DNA of 64,000 bases from NCBI GenBank assembly GCA_963789225.1, contig CAWBKD010000041.1:9962-73961 (forward strand), written 5' to 3'. Below, piece after piece: positions 43,802 to 52,940 of this stretch. The notes below the pieces were generated by a model. That model worked only from the letters and a program-made list of their open reading frames with translations, was not told the origin of the DNA and ran no database searches. Positions within the stretch are counted from its first letter, which is position 1. Each line of letters begins with the position of its first letter. This DNA comes from Palsa-504 sp963789225 (GTDB lineage: Bacteria > Actinomycetota > Actinomycetes > Streptosporangiales > Streptosporangiaceae). The position numbers were made by a program, and so were the translations under genes.

Positions 43802-44042
43802 TGTGCCTCCTGTTAGCGCCGCCTCAACGACAGTAGGCATGCCATCAAGGCCGCAACAAGACCTCGGGATGCCACGGCAGCGGGCCAGCCCGCAGGCGCG
43901 GCTCGCCTGCCATTGCTGATAACGCGTGCCTATCGGTTAATTGGAAATAACGACTGGTTACAGGCCGCCCAGCCTGGTCGGATAGAAGTGTTCTGGCCGT
44001 CATGCCGGGCGGGCATGCCCGGAACCTGTCCTGGAGGACCTG

Positions 44043-45188
44043 TTGCGCGACGCAGTGATCGTGGAGGCCATCCGGACGCCAATCGGCAAACGCAACGGCG
44101 GGCTATCCGGCGTGCACCCAGTCGACTTGTCGGCCCTGGTGCTGACCGCGCTCCTCGAGCGAACCGGAGTCGAGCCCGGTCAGGTTGACGACGTGATCTG
44201 GGGCTGCGTGAACCAGATCGGGGATCAATCCACGAACGTGGGCAGGCAGGCCGTGCTGGCGGCCGGCTGGCCCGAGTCGATTCCGGGCACGACGGTCGAC
44301 CGGGCCTGCGGGTCGAGCCAGCAGGCGGTTCACTTTGCGGCTGCCGTGGTGATGTCCGGTCAGCAGGACGTGGTCGTCGCGGGCGGAGTCGAGTCAATGT
44401 CGCGGGTGCCGCTGGGCTCGACCAGGGAGACCGGCATGCCGTACGGCCCGCTGGTCCGGGCTCGGTACCAGACCGACGGCTTCAGCCAGGGCATCGGCGC
44501 GGAGATGATGGCGGACAAGTGGAACCTCAGCCGAACGGAGCTTGACGAGTTCTCCGTGCGCTCGCATCAGCTGGCCGCCCAGGCCATCGACAGCGGAGCG
44601 TTCGACGGCCAGATCATCCCGGTGCCCGCCGAAGGGGGTGTTGTCCGCATCGACGAAGGCGTCCGGCGGCAGACGACGGCCGAGGTACTGGCTAAGCTGC
44701 GCCCGGCCTTCCGGCCCGACGGCCGGATCCATGCGGGCAACTCGTCGCAGATCTCTGACGGGGCTGGCGCGCTCCTGATCATGACCAGCGAGCGCGCCGC
44801 CGAGCTGGGCCTGCGCCCGGTAGCGCGGTTCCATGCCGGGGCGGTGCGCGGCGACGATCCGGTCATGATGCTGTCGGCCCCGATCCCGGCCACGGCCGCC
44901 GTTCTGAGCCGGGCGGGGCTGCGGATCAGCGACATCGGGACCTTCGAGGTCAACGAGGCCTTCGCGCCCGTCCCGCTGGCCTGGCTGGCTGAGACCGGTG
45001 CCGATCCGGCTCGGCTCAATCCGCTGGGCGGGGCGATAGCGGTCGGGCACCCGCTGGGCGGCTCGGGCGCGATCCTCATGACACGCCTTGTGCACCGGAT
45101 GCGCGACACCGGGAGCCGCTACGGCCTGCAGACCATGTGCGAGGCGGGCGGCATGGCAAACGCGACGATACTCGAGCTCGTCGCCTGA
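44043..45188 (+). CDS. thiolase (acetyl-CoA C-acyltransferase)
   Basis: This 381-aa protein is of normal thiolase length. Nucleophile C89 is in DRACGSSQQAVH, the His in GGAIAVGHPLGGSGA and the second Cys in CEAGGMANATI. It cleaves a 3-ketoacyl-CoA with CoA. TTG 44043 is the start: GGAGG sits 5 nt before it and the protein then begins RDAVIVEAIRTPIGK as in other thiolases. Divergent from the mycofactocin-type SDR, 241 bp apart; followed by a LysR gene on the same strand. Confidence 0.85.
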   Translation: MRDAVIVEAIRTPIGKRNGGLSGVHPVDLSALVLTALLERTGVEPGQVDDVIWGCVNQIGDQSTNVGRQAVLAAGWPESIPGTTVDRACGSSQQAVHFAAAVVMSGQQDVVVAGGVESMSRVPLGSTRETGMPYGPLVRARYQTDGFSQGIGAEMMADKWNLSRTELDEFSVRSHQLAAQAIDSGAFDGQIIPVPAEGGVVRIDEGVRRQTTAEVLAKLRPAFRPDGRIHAGNSSQISDGAGALLIMTSERAAELGLRPVARFHAGAVRGDDPVMMLSAPIPATAAVLSRAGLRISDIGTFEVNEAFAPVPLAWLAETGADPARLNPLGGAIAVGHPLGGSGAILMTRLVHRMRDTGSRYGLQTMCEAGGMANATILELVA

Positions 45189-45275
45189 GCCGCTCCTGAC
45201 CGCGTCTGGCCAGGTCAGCGGCTTGGCTGCGGGGCCGCTTCGGCCCCGGGAGCGACTGCAGCGATCTATGGTGGC

Positions 45276-46280
45276 ATGGTGGAGATCCGCCAGCTCGAGT
45301 ACTTCCTGGCCGTCGTGGACCACGGTGGCATCACCAGGGCCGCCGCGGTGCTGCATATCTCGCAGCCCTCACTGTCACAGGCCATCCGCGGCCTGGAACG
45401 CGAGCTGAAGGTGAGCCTGTTCCACCGGGTGGGCCGCGGGCTCGTCCTCAGCCCGTCCGGCGAGGCACTCGTCGGGCCCGCGCGCCACGCGATCCGCAGC
45501 ATCGAGCAGGCCAGCGATCTCATGCAGCGGCTGAAGCGGCTCGAGGGCGGCCGCGTCGACATCTGCGCGCTGTCGTCGCTCGCTTCAGAACCAGTCGCCG
45601 CGTGGGTCGGCTACCTGCGCCGGCAGCATCCGGCGGTCTCCGTGCGGATGGAGGAGTCCGATGATCTGGCCGGGATCATCGAGAGCGTCCGGTCAGGAGC
45701 TACCGAACTCGGCTTCGTCACGCTGCCAGCTCCGCTGTCTGGCCTGGAAGCGCGCACGCTGAGCAGCCAGTACGTGGTGCTCGTCTGCCCGCCCGGCTGG
45801 AGCGGTAGCCCCGATGAGCCGATTCCCGTGGCTGCTCTCGGCGACGTCCCGCTCCTGGTCGACGGCCGTCACACCGTCGGCTGGGCGCACATCGAGCAGG
45901 TTCTGCAGGCCCATTCGGTCGACGTCTTCGTGGCGGCCGAGGTGCGCCACCCGAGTTCGACGCTGCACCTGGTGCTGTCGGGGGCCGGCGCCGCGTTCAT
46001 GCCACTGCGACTGGCCTTGCTGGCCTACCGGCGCGGTGCGGTCATCCGGCCGACCGACCCGCCGATCGTCCGCGATATAGGGGTCATACACCGGCCTGAG
46101 CCGCTCTCCGCGGCCGCGCAAGCGCTGCTCGATCTCGCGGTCATGGACGCGGCCCGGTGGGTCGCCGCCAACGAGAGGCAACAGGCCAGCGGGCTCGGCT
46201 ATGTCGAGGCGGCGCTGGCCGTGGACGACGCCATCTGGGCGGCCAGGAAGACCGCGTCGGCTCCTGACTACGCGCGCTGA
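45276..46280 (+). CDS. LysR-family transcriptional regulator
   Basis: This 334-aa protein has the LysR N-terminal HTH (VEIRQLEYFLAVVDHGGITRAAAVLHISQPSLSQAIRGLERELKV) and a periplasmic-binding-like ligand domain. LysR regulators normally control a nearby or divergent gene; there is no divergent neighbour, so likely targets are the thiolase before it or the SDR-crotonase-dehydrogenase operon after it (46379). I saw no clear T-N11-A box pair in either gap. Confidence 0.8.
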   Translation: MVEIRQLEYFLAVVDHGGITRAAAVLHISQPSLSQAIRGLERELKVSLFHRVGRGLVLSPSGEALVGPARHAIRSIEQASDLMQRLKRLEGGRVDICALSSLASEPVAAWVGYLRRQHPAVSVRMEESDDLAGIIESVRSGATELGFVTLPAPLSGLEARTLSSQYVVLVCPPGWSGSPDEPIPVAALGDVPLLVDGRHTVGWAHIEQVLQAHSVDVFVAAEVRHPSSTLHLVLSGAGAAFMPLRLALLAYRRGAVIRPTDPPIVRDIGVIHRPEPLSAAAQALLDLAVMDAARWVAANERQQASGLGYVEAALAVDDAIWAARKTASAPDYAR

Positions 46281-46378
46281 CCCATAGGAGGGGGCTATCG
46301 GCCCTGAGCGCACCCGTATTGGACAGCCGGGTCCATCGGGTCGTGTCATGTGAACGAGACAACGACTCGGGAGGTTAG

Positions 46379-47146
46379 GTGCGGCTAGCAGACACGACGA
46401 TCGTCGTTACTGGTGCGGCTTCGGGGCTAGGCCTGGCCACCGCGGCCGAGCTTGCGGAGCGTGGCGCGAGGGTGCTGCTCGTGGACCTGCCGACCTCGGA
46501 CGGGCCGGCCGCCGCGGCGCGGCTGGGCCCGGCGGCGCGCTTCGCGCCCGCCGATGTCACGGCCGAGGACCAGATCAGCGGCGCGTTCGAGATCGCCGCC
46601 CAGATGGGGAACGTGCGCGGCGTCGTACATTGCGCCGGCCGGGGCGGCAACCGGGTCCGGATCCTGGACAAGACAGGAACGCCCGGACCGCTGGACTCAT
46701 TCGCCGAGGTCATCCGGGTGAACCTGATCGGCACGTACAACGTCCTGCGGCTCGCGGCGGCAGCGCTGGCGGCTAGCGAGCCCGACGACGGCGACCGGGG
46801 CGCCATCGTGCTGACGGCCTCGGTGGCCGCGTTCGACGGTCAGATCGGCCAGACCGCGTACACGGCGGCCAAGGCCGGCGTGCACGGCATGACCCTGGTC
46901 GCCGCGCGCGACCTGGCCAGCAGGCAGATCCGGGTGAACACGATTGCGCCGGGCATCTTCGACACGCCCATGCTCGGCCGGCTGGACCAGAAGGTGCGCG
47001 ACTCGCTGGCGGCGACGGTGGTCCACCCGCGCAGGCTGGGCCAGCCCGCCGATTACGCGCGGCTGGCGGTCGAGTTCCTCGAGAACCCCTACCTAAACGG
47101 GGAGACGATCCGGCTCGACGGCGGCATCCGGATGGCGCCTCGATGA
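46379..47146 (+). CDS. SDR dehydrogenase, type II 3-hydroxyacyl-CoA dehydrogenase-like
   Basis: This 255-aa protein has VTGAASGLGLATAAEL, CAGRGGNRV for the NNAG region, and catalytic TASVAAFDGQIGQTAYTAAKAGVHGMTL with intact Ser, Tyr and Lys. Its N-terminus and ending (LNGETIRLDGGIRMAPR) match human HSD10-like enzymes that oxidise branched 3-hydroxyacyl-CoA. GTG 46379 has GGGAGG before it. Overlaps the crotonase start (ATGA). Confidence 0.75.
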   Translation: MRLADTTIVVTGAASGLGLATAAELAERGARVLLVDLPTSDGPAAAARLGPAARFAPADVTAEDQISGAFEIAAQMGNVRGVVHCAGRGGNRVRILDKTGTPGPLDSFAEVIRVNLIGTYNVLRLAAAALAASEPDDGDRGAIVLTASVAAFDGQIGQTAYTAAKAGVHGMTLVAARDLASRQIRVNTIAPGIFDTPMLGRLDQKVRDSLAATVVHPRRLGQPADYARLAVEFLENPYLNGETIRLDGGIRMAPR

Positions 47147-47955
47147 GCAGCGCAGGCGTGCCCGCTGCTGCTGAGTCGGCCGCCGGTGCTGAGGCGGAGG
47201 TGCTGACCGAATACCGCGGCGCGATCTTGGTCATCACGATCAACCGGCCCGGTAGCCGCAACGCCATCCGGGCGCAGACAGCGCAGGATATCGCAGCCGC
47301 GATGGCGCGGCTGGACGCCGATCCTGACTTGCGCGCTGGCATCCTCACCGGAGCGGGCGGCACCTTCTCCGCGGGCATGGACCTCAAGGCGTTCGCCGCC
47401 GGCGGGGACCGGCCGGTAGCGGCCGGGCGCGGTTTCGGGGGCTTCGTCGAGCGCCCGCCGGCCAAACCCCTGATCGCCGCGGTCGAAGGATGGGCCCTCG
47501 GCGGCGGGCTGGAGATGGTGCTGGCCTGCGACCTCGTAGTGGCCGCGGTCGGTGCCCGGTTCGGCCTGCCCGAGGTCTCGCGCGGCCTGGCCGCCCGCGG
47601 CGGCGGCGCGTTCCGGTTGCCGCGGCGGCTCCCGCCCACGCTGGCCATGGAGGTCATCTTGACCGGGTTGCCGCTGACCGCCGAGCGCGCCGCCCAGCAC
47701 GGCCTGGTCAACCGGCTGGTGCCAGACGACACCGCGCTGGCCGTTGCGTGCGAGCTCGGCGCGGCGGTCGCCCGTAACGCACCGCTGTCCGTGCTGGCCT
47801 CCAAGCAGGTCGCGACCAGATCCGTCGACTGGCCGCTTGCGGAGTGCTTCCGCCGTCAGAACGAGTTCTTCAACCCGGTCTTCGCCTCGGCCGACGCGAT
47901 CGAAGGTGCGGCGGCCTTCCGCGAGAAGCGGCCGCCGCAGTGGACAGGGCGGTAA
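47143..47955 (+). CDS. enoyl-CoA hydratase
   Basis: This 270-aa crotonase has oxyanion blocks GAGGTFSAGMDLKAF and WALGGGLEMVLACDL with the first Glu, and the second Glu in FGLPEVSRGLAARGGG. Both catalytic Glu are kept, so hydration of a 2-enoyl-CoA is likely. An Ala/Glu-rich extension of ~20 residues starts the protein. It is followed 4 bp later by the acyl-CoA dehydrogenase, giving a beta-oxidation set SDR-hydratase-dehydrogenase. Confidence 0.8.
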   Translation: MSSAGVPAAAESAAGAEAEVLTEYRGAILVITINRPGSRNAIRAQTAQDIAAAMARLDADPDLRAGILTGAGGTFSAGMDLKAFAAGGDRPVAAGRGFGGFVERPPAKPLIAAVEGWALGGGLEMVLACDLVVAAVGARFGLPEVSRGLAARGGGAFRLPRRLPPTLAMEVILTGLPLTAERAAQHGLVNRLVPDDTALAVACELGAAVARNAPLSVLASKQVATRSVDWPLAECFRRQNEFFNPVFASADAIEGAAAFREKRPPQWTGR

Positions 47956-47959
47956 CGGC

Positions 47960-49107
47960 ATGACCACTGGTCTGCGCGAGCCGGACCGCGACCTGCAGGC
48001 GGCGGCCCGGGCTTACCTGGAGGACACGATCGCACCCGGCGTCAGCTCGTGGGAGCGGCAGCGGGAGTTCCCGTGGGACGCGCTCGCCGACCTGTACCGC
48101 CTGGGCTACGTGCGCGGGGTCGTTCCCGAAGCGCACGGCGGCGATGCGGCCACGTACCTGCAGCAGGCGGTCCTGATGGAGGAAGCCGGCCGCTGCTGGG
48201 GTTCGTTGCGCACCACCGTCAACGTCCTCAGCATGGTCGCGCGGCTGCTGTCGGTGGCCGGCGACGAGGACCAGCGCGCCCGGTTCCTGGCTCCGCTGCT
48301 GGCCGGGCGGCGCTTCGGCTGGTTCGGCATGACCGAGCCCGACGCCGGCTCCGACGCCGGGGCGATGCGGACGACGGCTCGCCGTCAGGGCAGCACCTGG
48401 GTGATCACGGGCCGCAAGCTCTACATCACCAACGCGATGAACTGCGATTTCGGCGTGCTGCTCGCCCGCGTTGACGGCGAAGATCCTGGCGGCGTCACCG
48501 CATTCCTGGTCGAGAAGGACAGCTCGCCCTACGGCGTAACCGACATTCCGCACATGCCGGTCCGTGCGACGTCCAGCTGCGAGCTCACCTTCGACGCGAC
48601 CGCGGTGCCCGACGCCAACGTGCTCGGTGACGTCGGAGCGGGCCTGCGGCTCGCGATGGGCGTGGTCAACCTGGGCCGGCTGAACGTTGCCGCGGGCGCT
48701 GTCGGGCTGTCGCAGGCCTGCCTGGAGCAGTCGGTGCGGTTCGCACAGCAGCGCGAGCAGTTCGGCCGGCCGATTGCGGGCTTCCAGCTGATCCAGGAAA
48801 TGGTGGTCGAGATCGCGACCAGGACGCAGGCCGCCGGCTGCTGGCGTACGACGCAGCCCGGTTGCTCGACGACGGCAGCCCGCAGGCCCGAACGGCGTGC
48901 TCGATGGCCAAGCTGTACTGCGGGGAGTCGGCGAACCGGGCCGCCACGCTGGCGCTTCAGGTACATGGCGGCGCCGGCCTGATGGAGGAGTCCGCCGTGG
49001 AGCGCTACTTCCGCGACGCCAGGGAGGCGACGATCCCTGAGGGCACCTCGCAGATCCAGATCCTGCAGATCGGCAAGGCGCTGCTCGGCGTCTCCGCGAT
49101 GCGCTAG
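47960..49107 (+). pseudogene. acyl-CoA dehydrogenase, frameshifted near the C-terminus
   Basis: ATG 47960 opens a normal dehydrogenase: FGMTEPDAGSDAGAMRTTA, WVITGRKLYITNA, QQREQFGRPIAGFQLIQEM. After TRTQAAG the correct frame is lost; it continues in the -1 frame as RLLAYDAARLLDDG to the end, which holds the catalytic Glu in ATIPEGTSQIQILQIGKALL and TAG 49105-49107. One missing C in the CC-GG at 48834-48836 explains it. Repaired length is about 382 aa. Similar to glutaryl-CoA or isovaleryl-type dehydrogenases; as read, the product loses its C-terminal helices. Confidence 0.7.
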
Positions 49108-49913
49108 GAGCCAGGAGCCGACCGCCCGGGCAGAAGCGGGCCCGCGGGCGGCTCAGGAAACGCCGGCCGGCGCTTTTCCCTGAACGCTGCGCGCCCCTCG
49201 GCCGACTCGGGCGAGGACCGCACCAGCGCGGATACCTCGCGCTCGAGCGCGAGTCCGGCCGCCAGGCCCAGGTCAAGCGCCTGGCTGGCACAGAACTTGG
49301 TCAGGCGGATCGCCTGGGGTCCGAGCACCGCGATCTGCGCGGCGAACTCGATGGCGCGCGGCCGCAGATCGGAAGGCTCGGCAAGATCGGTCACGAGCCC
49401 CCAGGACAACGCCGTGCGCGCGTCGATGGTCTCGGCCGACAGGAGCATCCGGAGCGCCCGGCCCAGCCCGATGATCCGCGGCAGCCGTTGGGTGCCGCCT
49501 ACCGTCGCTACCATCCCGATCTTCGGCTCGGGCGCAGCGAACGTCGCCGACCGCGCGGCGATCCGGATGTCGCAGGCGAGGGCCAGCTCCAGGCCGCCGC
49601 CGACGGCGAGGCCGTTCACGGCGGCGATGACCGGCTTGGTCACCCCGCCGAGTTCGGACAGTCCGCCGAAATTCCAGCCGGGCTCATCCGGTGGCGTGCC
49701 GGTCAGGTCGTTGCCCGCGCTGAAGGCCCGGGTTCCGGCGCCGGTGAGAATCGCCACCCGCAGGCTGGCCTGGGCCTCGAAGCGTTCCCAGATCCTGCTC
49801 AGCTCGCCGGACATCGGCGGCGTCAGGGCGTTCAGGTGCCGCTCGTTGGCCAGCGTGATGAGCAGGACATCGGGACGGGGCGTGCTGCACGTGACAGCCG
49901 CGCCATCAGTCAC
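49104..49913 (-). CDS. enoyl-CoA hydratase/isomerase
   Basis: This 269-aa crotonase has blocks GAGTRAFSAGNDLTG, VNGLAVGGGLELALACD with the first Glu, and FAAPEPKIGMVATVGGTQRLPRIIG. This is a standard hydratase active site. GTG 49911-49913 overlaps the CoA transferase/racemase stop (GTGA). The stop overlaps that of the convergent dehydrogenase by a few bases. Third gene of the operon read left from 52677. Confidence 0.8.
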   Translation of the reverse strand: MTDGAAVTCSTPRPDVLLITLANERHLNALTPPMSGELSRIWERFEAQASLRVAILTGAGTRAFSAGNDLTGTPPDEPGWNFGGLSELGGVTKPVIAAVNGLAVGGGLELALACDIRIAARSATFAAPEPKIGMVATVGGTQRLPRIIGLGRALRMLLSAETIDARTALSWGLVTDLAEPSDLRPRAIEFAAQIAVLGPQAIRLTKFCASQALDLGLAAGLALEREVSALVRSSPESAEGRAAFREKRRPAFPEPPAGPLLPGRSAPGS

Positions 49914-51112
49914 GACGGCACCGCGGAGTAGGCACCCGCCGCTCCGAGCCGCAGGAGGTCGCTGATCTGGGCCTGCCCGTAGCCGAGGGACAGCAGGATG
50001 TCCTCGGTATGCTCGCCAGGCAGCGGTCCGGACGGCGCATTCATGGTGCTGCGCTTGCCGAAGCCCGGCACGCACGCGGGCTGGACCGTCTCCTGGCCGG
50101 CCGCGGTGACTCTCATCAGCCTGCCCGCCGCCTGCTCGGGGGTGGCCTGCGCGAGTTCGGCGAGCCGCAGCACCGGTGCCACGCAGGTATGCGGCTGGAG
50201 CCGGACGAACCAGGCGTCCCTGGAATCGGTCAGGAACGCTCTGGCGAACACCTCGGCCATCGCGGGGTGTGAAGACTGATCGTGCTGCAGGTCCGCAAAC
50301 TCCGGAGCGGAAAGCTCGCGGCACAAGCCGGCGAAGAATTTTGGCTCGAGCGCGGCGACTGAGATCCACTCGCCGTCGGCGCACTGGTACGAGCGGTAGT
50401 ACGGCAGTTCTCCGCCGAGCCGGTGCTCGCCCGGCTGCGGGAACGTTCCGGTCAGCGTGGCCTGGCTGAGATGCGGCCCGAGGAAGGACAGGACCGAGTT
50501 GGTCATGGACACGTCCAGGTGCCCGATGTCGCTGCCCTGGCTGCGGTTGTAGAGCGCAACCATGATCGCGAACGCGGCCGCGAGCCCGCCGCCCGCGTAG
50601 TCAGCGAGCAGGTTCAGCGGTGGCACCGGCCCGGCCGGGCCGTGCCCTACCATGCCGAGCAGCCCTGACATCGCCAGGTAGTTGAGGTCATGGCCCGCCA
50701 GGTCGCGGTGCGGGCCGTCCTGGCCGTAACCAGTGATCGAGCAGTAGATCAGCGTCGGGTTGTGCCTGCGCAGCTCGGCGAACCCGGCCCCGAGCCGGTC
50801 AGCGACGCCCGGGCGCCAGCCTTCCACGAAGACGTCCGATCGGGCGATCAGCTCGTGCAGGACCTGTACGGCCTGCGGCTGCTTGAGGTCGAGCACGATA
50901 CTGCGCTTGCCGCGGCGCAAGGTCAGCAGCTGCTGCGCGCCGGGCGGCGTGTCCGCGCGCTGCACGGTAGGCCGTCCGACCACCACGACCTGTGCCCCGA
51001 GATCGGCTAGCAGCTGCGTGGCATAGGGACCAGGTGACAGTTCGCTGCAGTCCACCACGCTGATCCCGGCCAGGGGCGCGCCGGCGTCCGCGTGCTGGTG
51101 TGAGTTTGTCAC
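49910..51112 (-). CDS. CaiB/BaiF family, alpha-methylacyl-CoA racemase-like
   Basis: This 400-aa protein starts at GTG 51110-51112. The segment GHDLNYLAMSG followed 30 residues on by PPLNLLADYAGGG gives H141 and D171, the same spacing as the His/Asp acid-base pair of mycobacterial racemase MCR. This favours racemisation of a 2-methyl-branched acyl-CoA over CoA transfer. A racemase fits a pathway with branched intermediates such as the mutase at 53612. GTGA overlaps on both sides, with ligase 4 before and the crotonase after. Confidence 0.75.
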   Translation of the reverse strand: MTNSHQHADAGAPLAGISVVDCSELSPGPYATQLLADLGAQVVVVGRPTVQRADTPPGAQQLLTLRRGKRSIVLDLKQPQAVQVLHELIARSDVFVEGWRPGVADRLGAGFAELRRHNPTLIYCSITGYGQDGPHRDLAGHDLNYLAMSGLLGMVGHGPAGPVPPLNLLADYAGGGLAAAFAIMVALYNRSQGSDIGHLDVSMTNSVLSFLGPHLSQATLTGTFPQPGEHRLGGELPYYRSYQCADGEWISVAALEPKFFAGLCRELSAPEFADLQHDQSSHPAMAEVFARAFLTDSRDAWFVRLQPHTCVAPVLRLAELAQATPEQAAGRLMRVTAAGQETVQPACVPGFGKRSTMNAPSGPLPGEHTEDILLSLGYGQAQISDLLRLGAAGAYSAVPS

Positions 51113-52677
51113 GGGGCCTCCTTCGGGCCGGTCGGCGGCAGCCATGCCGCGGCGTCGACATCCCACCGCGGTAGCGGGCAGCTCCGCAATTCGATCCGGC
51201 GCAGCTTGCTGGTCGCGGTGTAGGGCAGGCTGGCGTGCACGGTCAGGTAGGCGGGCCGCATCGCTGATGGCAGCGCCGCGCGGATCTCGGTGGCGAGGGC
51301 GGCCATCTGCGCCTCGCCGAGCTGGCCCGGTGCCCCGCCGGGACCGGCCGCAAGGACCAGGCACAGCATGATGTCGTCGTCGCCGTACGGCGAAGGCACC
51401 CCGACCGCCGCGCACTCCTCGACGGTCGGCAGGCTGGTGACCGAGCGCTCGATGTCCTCGGGGACAATGTTCTCGCCGCGACGCCGTAGCGACTCCTTCT
51501 TCCGCCCGACGAAGTACAGGTATCCGTCCGCGTCGGCGTAGAGCAGGTCCCCGGTCCGGAACCAGCCATCCTGCTGGGCCGCGTGGGTGGCCTGCGGATC
51601 GCCGAAGTACTCGGGCCGCTTGCCGCCAGGTCCGCACGGGCGGGTCCAGGCCTCGCCCACTTCGCCCGGGGCCACGTCCTTATCGTCGTCGCCGACGAGC
51701 CGGACCTCATTGACGCCAGCCGGCCTGCCGACCGAGCCGGGACGCGCCGGGCGGTCATTGAAGGCCATCAGCCCCACCTCGGTCATGCCATAGAACTCCA
51801 CGACCTGGACACCGAACCGGCGGCGGAACTCTTCCCAGAGCCGCATCGGCGCACCGACACCGAAGGTAAGCCGGACGCGGTGGTCCCGGTCACGCGCGTC
51901 TGGCGGCCGGCGGAGCAGGAACGACAGGACGGCGCCGACATGCTGGCTGGCCGTCACGTCGTAGGTCCGGCAGTCGTCCCAGAACCGGCTGGCTGAAAAG
52001 CGTGGCGCCAGCACGACGGTGGCACCGACGGCGAGGCCGTACTGGAACCAGCTCTGCGCGAGTCCGTGGTAGAGCGGAGCCGTGCACAGCAGCCGGTCCC
52101 CGGGGGTGAGGCCGACCCGCTGCGCCACCGCCAGAAGCCCGGTCAGCTGGCCCGCGCTTTGCACCGCGCCCTTAGGCCCGCCCGTCGTGCCGGACGTGAA
52201 TATGACCTGGCTCGGGTGACCCGGTTCGAGGGCGACCGGAGTCACGTCGCGCCCGGGGCCCGCCGGATCGGCACGCCAGGCGGACACGTCGATGACCGGG
52301 ACGCCCTCGGCCGCCAGTGCCCTCGCCGTCGCATCGGCCGGGGCACCCAGGCCGACCAGGCACACCCGCGGGCTGGTCAGGCGGAGCAAGTGGCGCTGTG
52401 AGTCCTCAGGCAGCATCGGGTTCAGCGAGACCACGGTGGCGCCGGTCAGCTGGCTGGCGTACCAGGCGAGAACGTACTCGGGACGGTTATCCATGAGCAA
52501 GGCCACCCGCTGGCCGCTACCGCAGCCCAGGCCCTGCAGGCTCGCCGCCCAGGCGCGGCACTGATCGGCGAAGTCAGCGAAGCTGATGGCCGGGCCGTCC
52601 ATGGGCACCAGATAGGGGTGCCGTGGGCGCGCCGCTGCGGCGGTGTCGAGCGCGGTTGCGAAGGGGTTGGCGTCCAT
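51109..52677 (-). CDS. acyl-CoA synthetase (AMP-forming ligase) 4, CaiC-like
   Basis: This 522-aa ligase has P-loop TSGTTGGPKG, VVEFYGMTEVGLM, DGWFRTGD, RRRGENIVPEDIE and A10 Lys in TATSKLRRIEL. Closest relative in the window is ligase 3 (28435), with the same missing Gly before the A10 Lys. First gene of a three-gene operon with a racemase-like protein and a hydratase. Divergent from the carboxymuconolactone decarboxylase-mutase operon. A weak GntR-like site (52738-52749) lies 60 bp upstream. Confidence 0.85.
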   Translation of the reverse strand: MDANPFATALDTAAAARPRHPYLVPMDGPAISFADFADQCRAWAASLQGLGCGSGQRVALLMDNRPEYVLAWYASQLTGATVVSLNPMLPEDSQRHLLRLTSPRVCLVGLGAPADATARALAAEGVPVIDVSAWRADPAGPGRDVTPVALEPGHPSQVIFTSGTTGGPKGAVQSAGQLTGLLAVAQRVGLTPGDRLLCTAPLYHGLAQSWFQYGLAVGATVVLAPRFSASRFWDDCRTYDVTASQHVGAVLSFLLRRPPDARDRDHRVRLTFGVGAPMRLWEEFRRRFGVQVVEFYGMTEVGLMAFNDRPARPGSVGRPAGVNEVRLVGDDDKDVAPGEVGEAWTRPCGPGGKRPEYFGDPQATHAAQQDGWFRTGDLLYADADGYLYFVGRKKESLRRRGENIVPEDIERSVTSLPTVEECAAVGVPSPYGDDDIMLCLVLAAGPGGAPGQLGEAQMAALATEIRAALPSAMRPAYLTVHASLPYTATSKLRRIELRSCPLPRWDVDAAAWLPPTGPKEAP

Positions 52678-52815
52678 TGGCTCCCAGCGCGTGCGGACGT
52701 GGCTGCTGCCCCGCCGAGGCGGACTCTAAATCCCAGGATCGCATGCAACATGGTTTCTCCGCCATAGAACGTCACCTTGAGCGAGGCAGTTTGTAGCTGC
52801 ATAATGGGCCTTGAC

Positions 52816-52856
52816 TTGACAATGGATCACTGGCATGGTCATAAGTTGTATACATT
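52816..52856 (+). promoter_or_regulatory. promoter and GntR-type operator of the mutase operon
   Basis: A perfect -35 TTGACA (52816-52821) and CATAAG (52840-52845) as -10 with an 18-bp spacer. GTTGTATACATT (52845-52856), 10 of 12 matches to ATTGTATACAAT, overlaps the expected start of transcription. The spacing differs from the TTGACG-type sites elsewhere. Leader to ATG 52941 would be about 90 nt. Confidence 0.55.
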
Positions 52857-52940
52857 CGTGGTCGAGCGGGCCATGCCAGGATCAGCCGCACAGGTAGCCG
52901 GCGGGTGCCTGCACGAAGATCAGAGGAGAAGCCGCCCGTC

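Noticed and set aside
43802..44042. TAAC/GTTA repeats before the thiolase as a LysR box
   Set aside because: Arms are only four bases, and the LysR gene is not divergent from the thiolase, so there is no positional support.
52738..52749. Possible eighth GntR site (ATCGCATGCAAC) upstream of ligase 4
   Set aside because: Only 8 of 12 positions match and no TTGACG box lies at the usual distance, so it was not counted.
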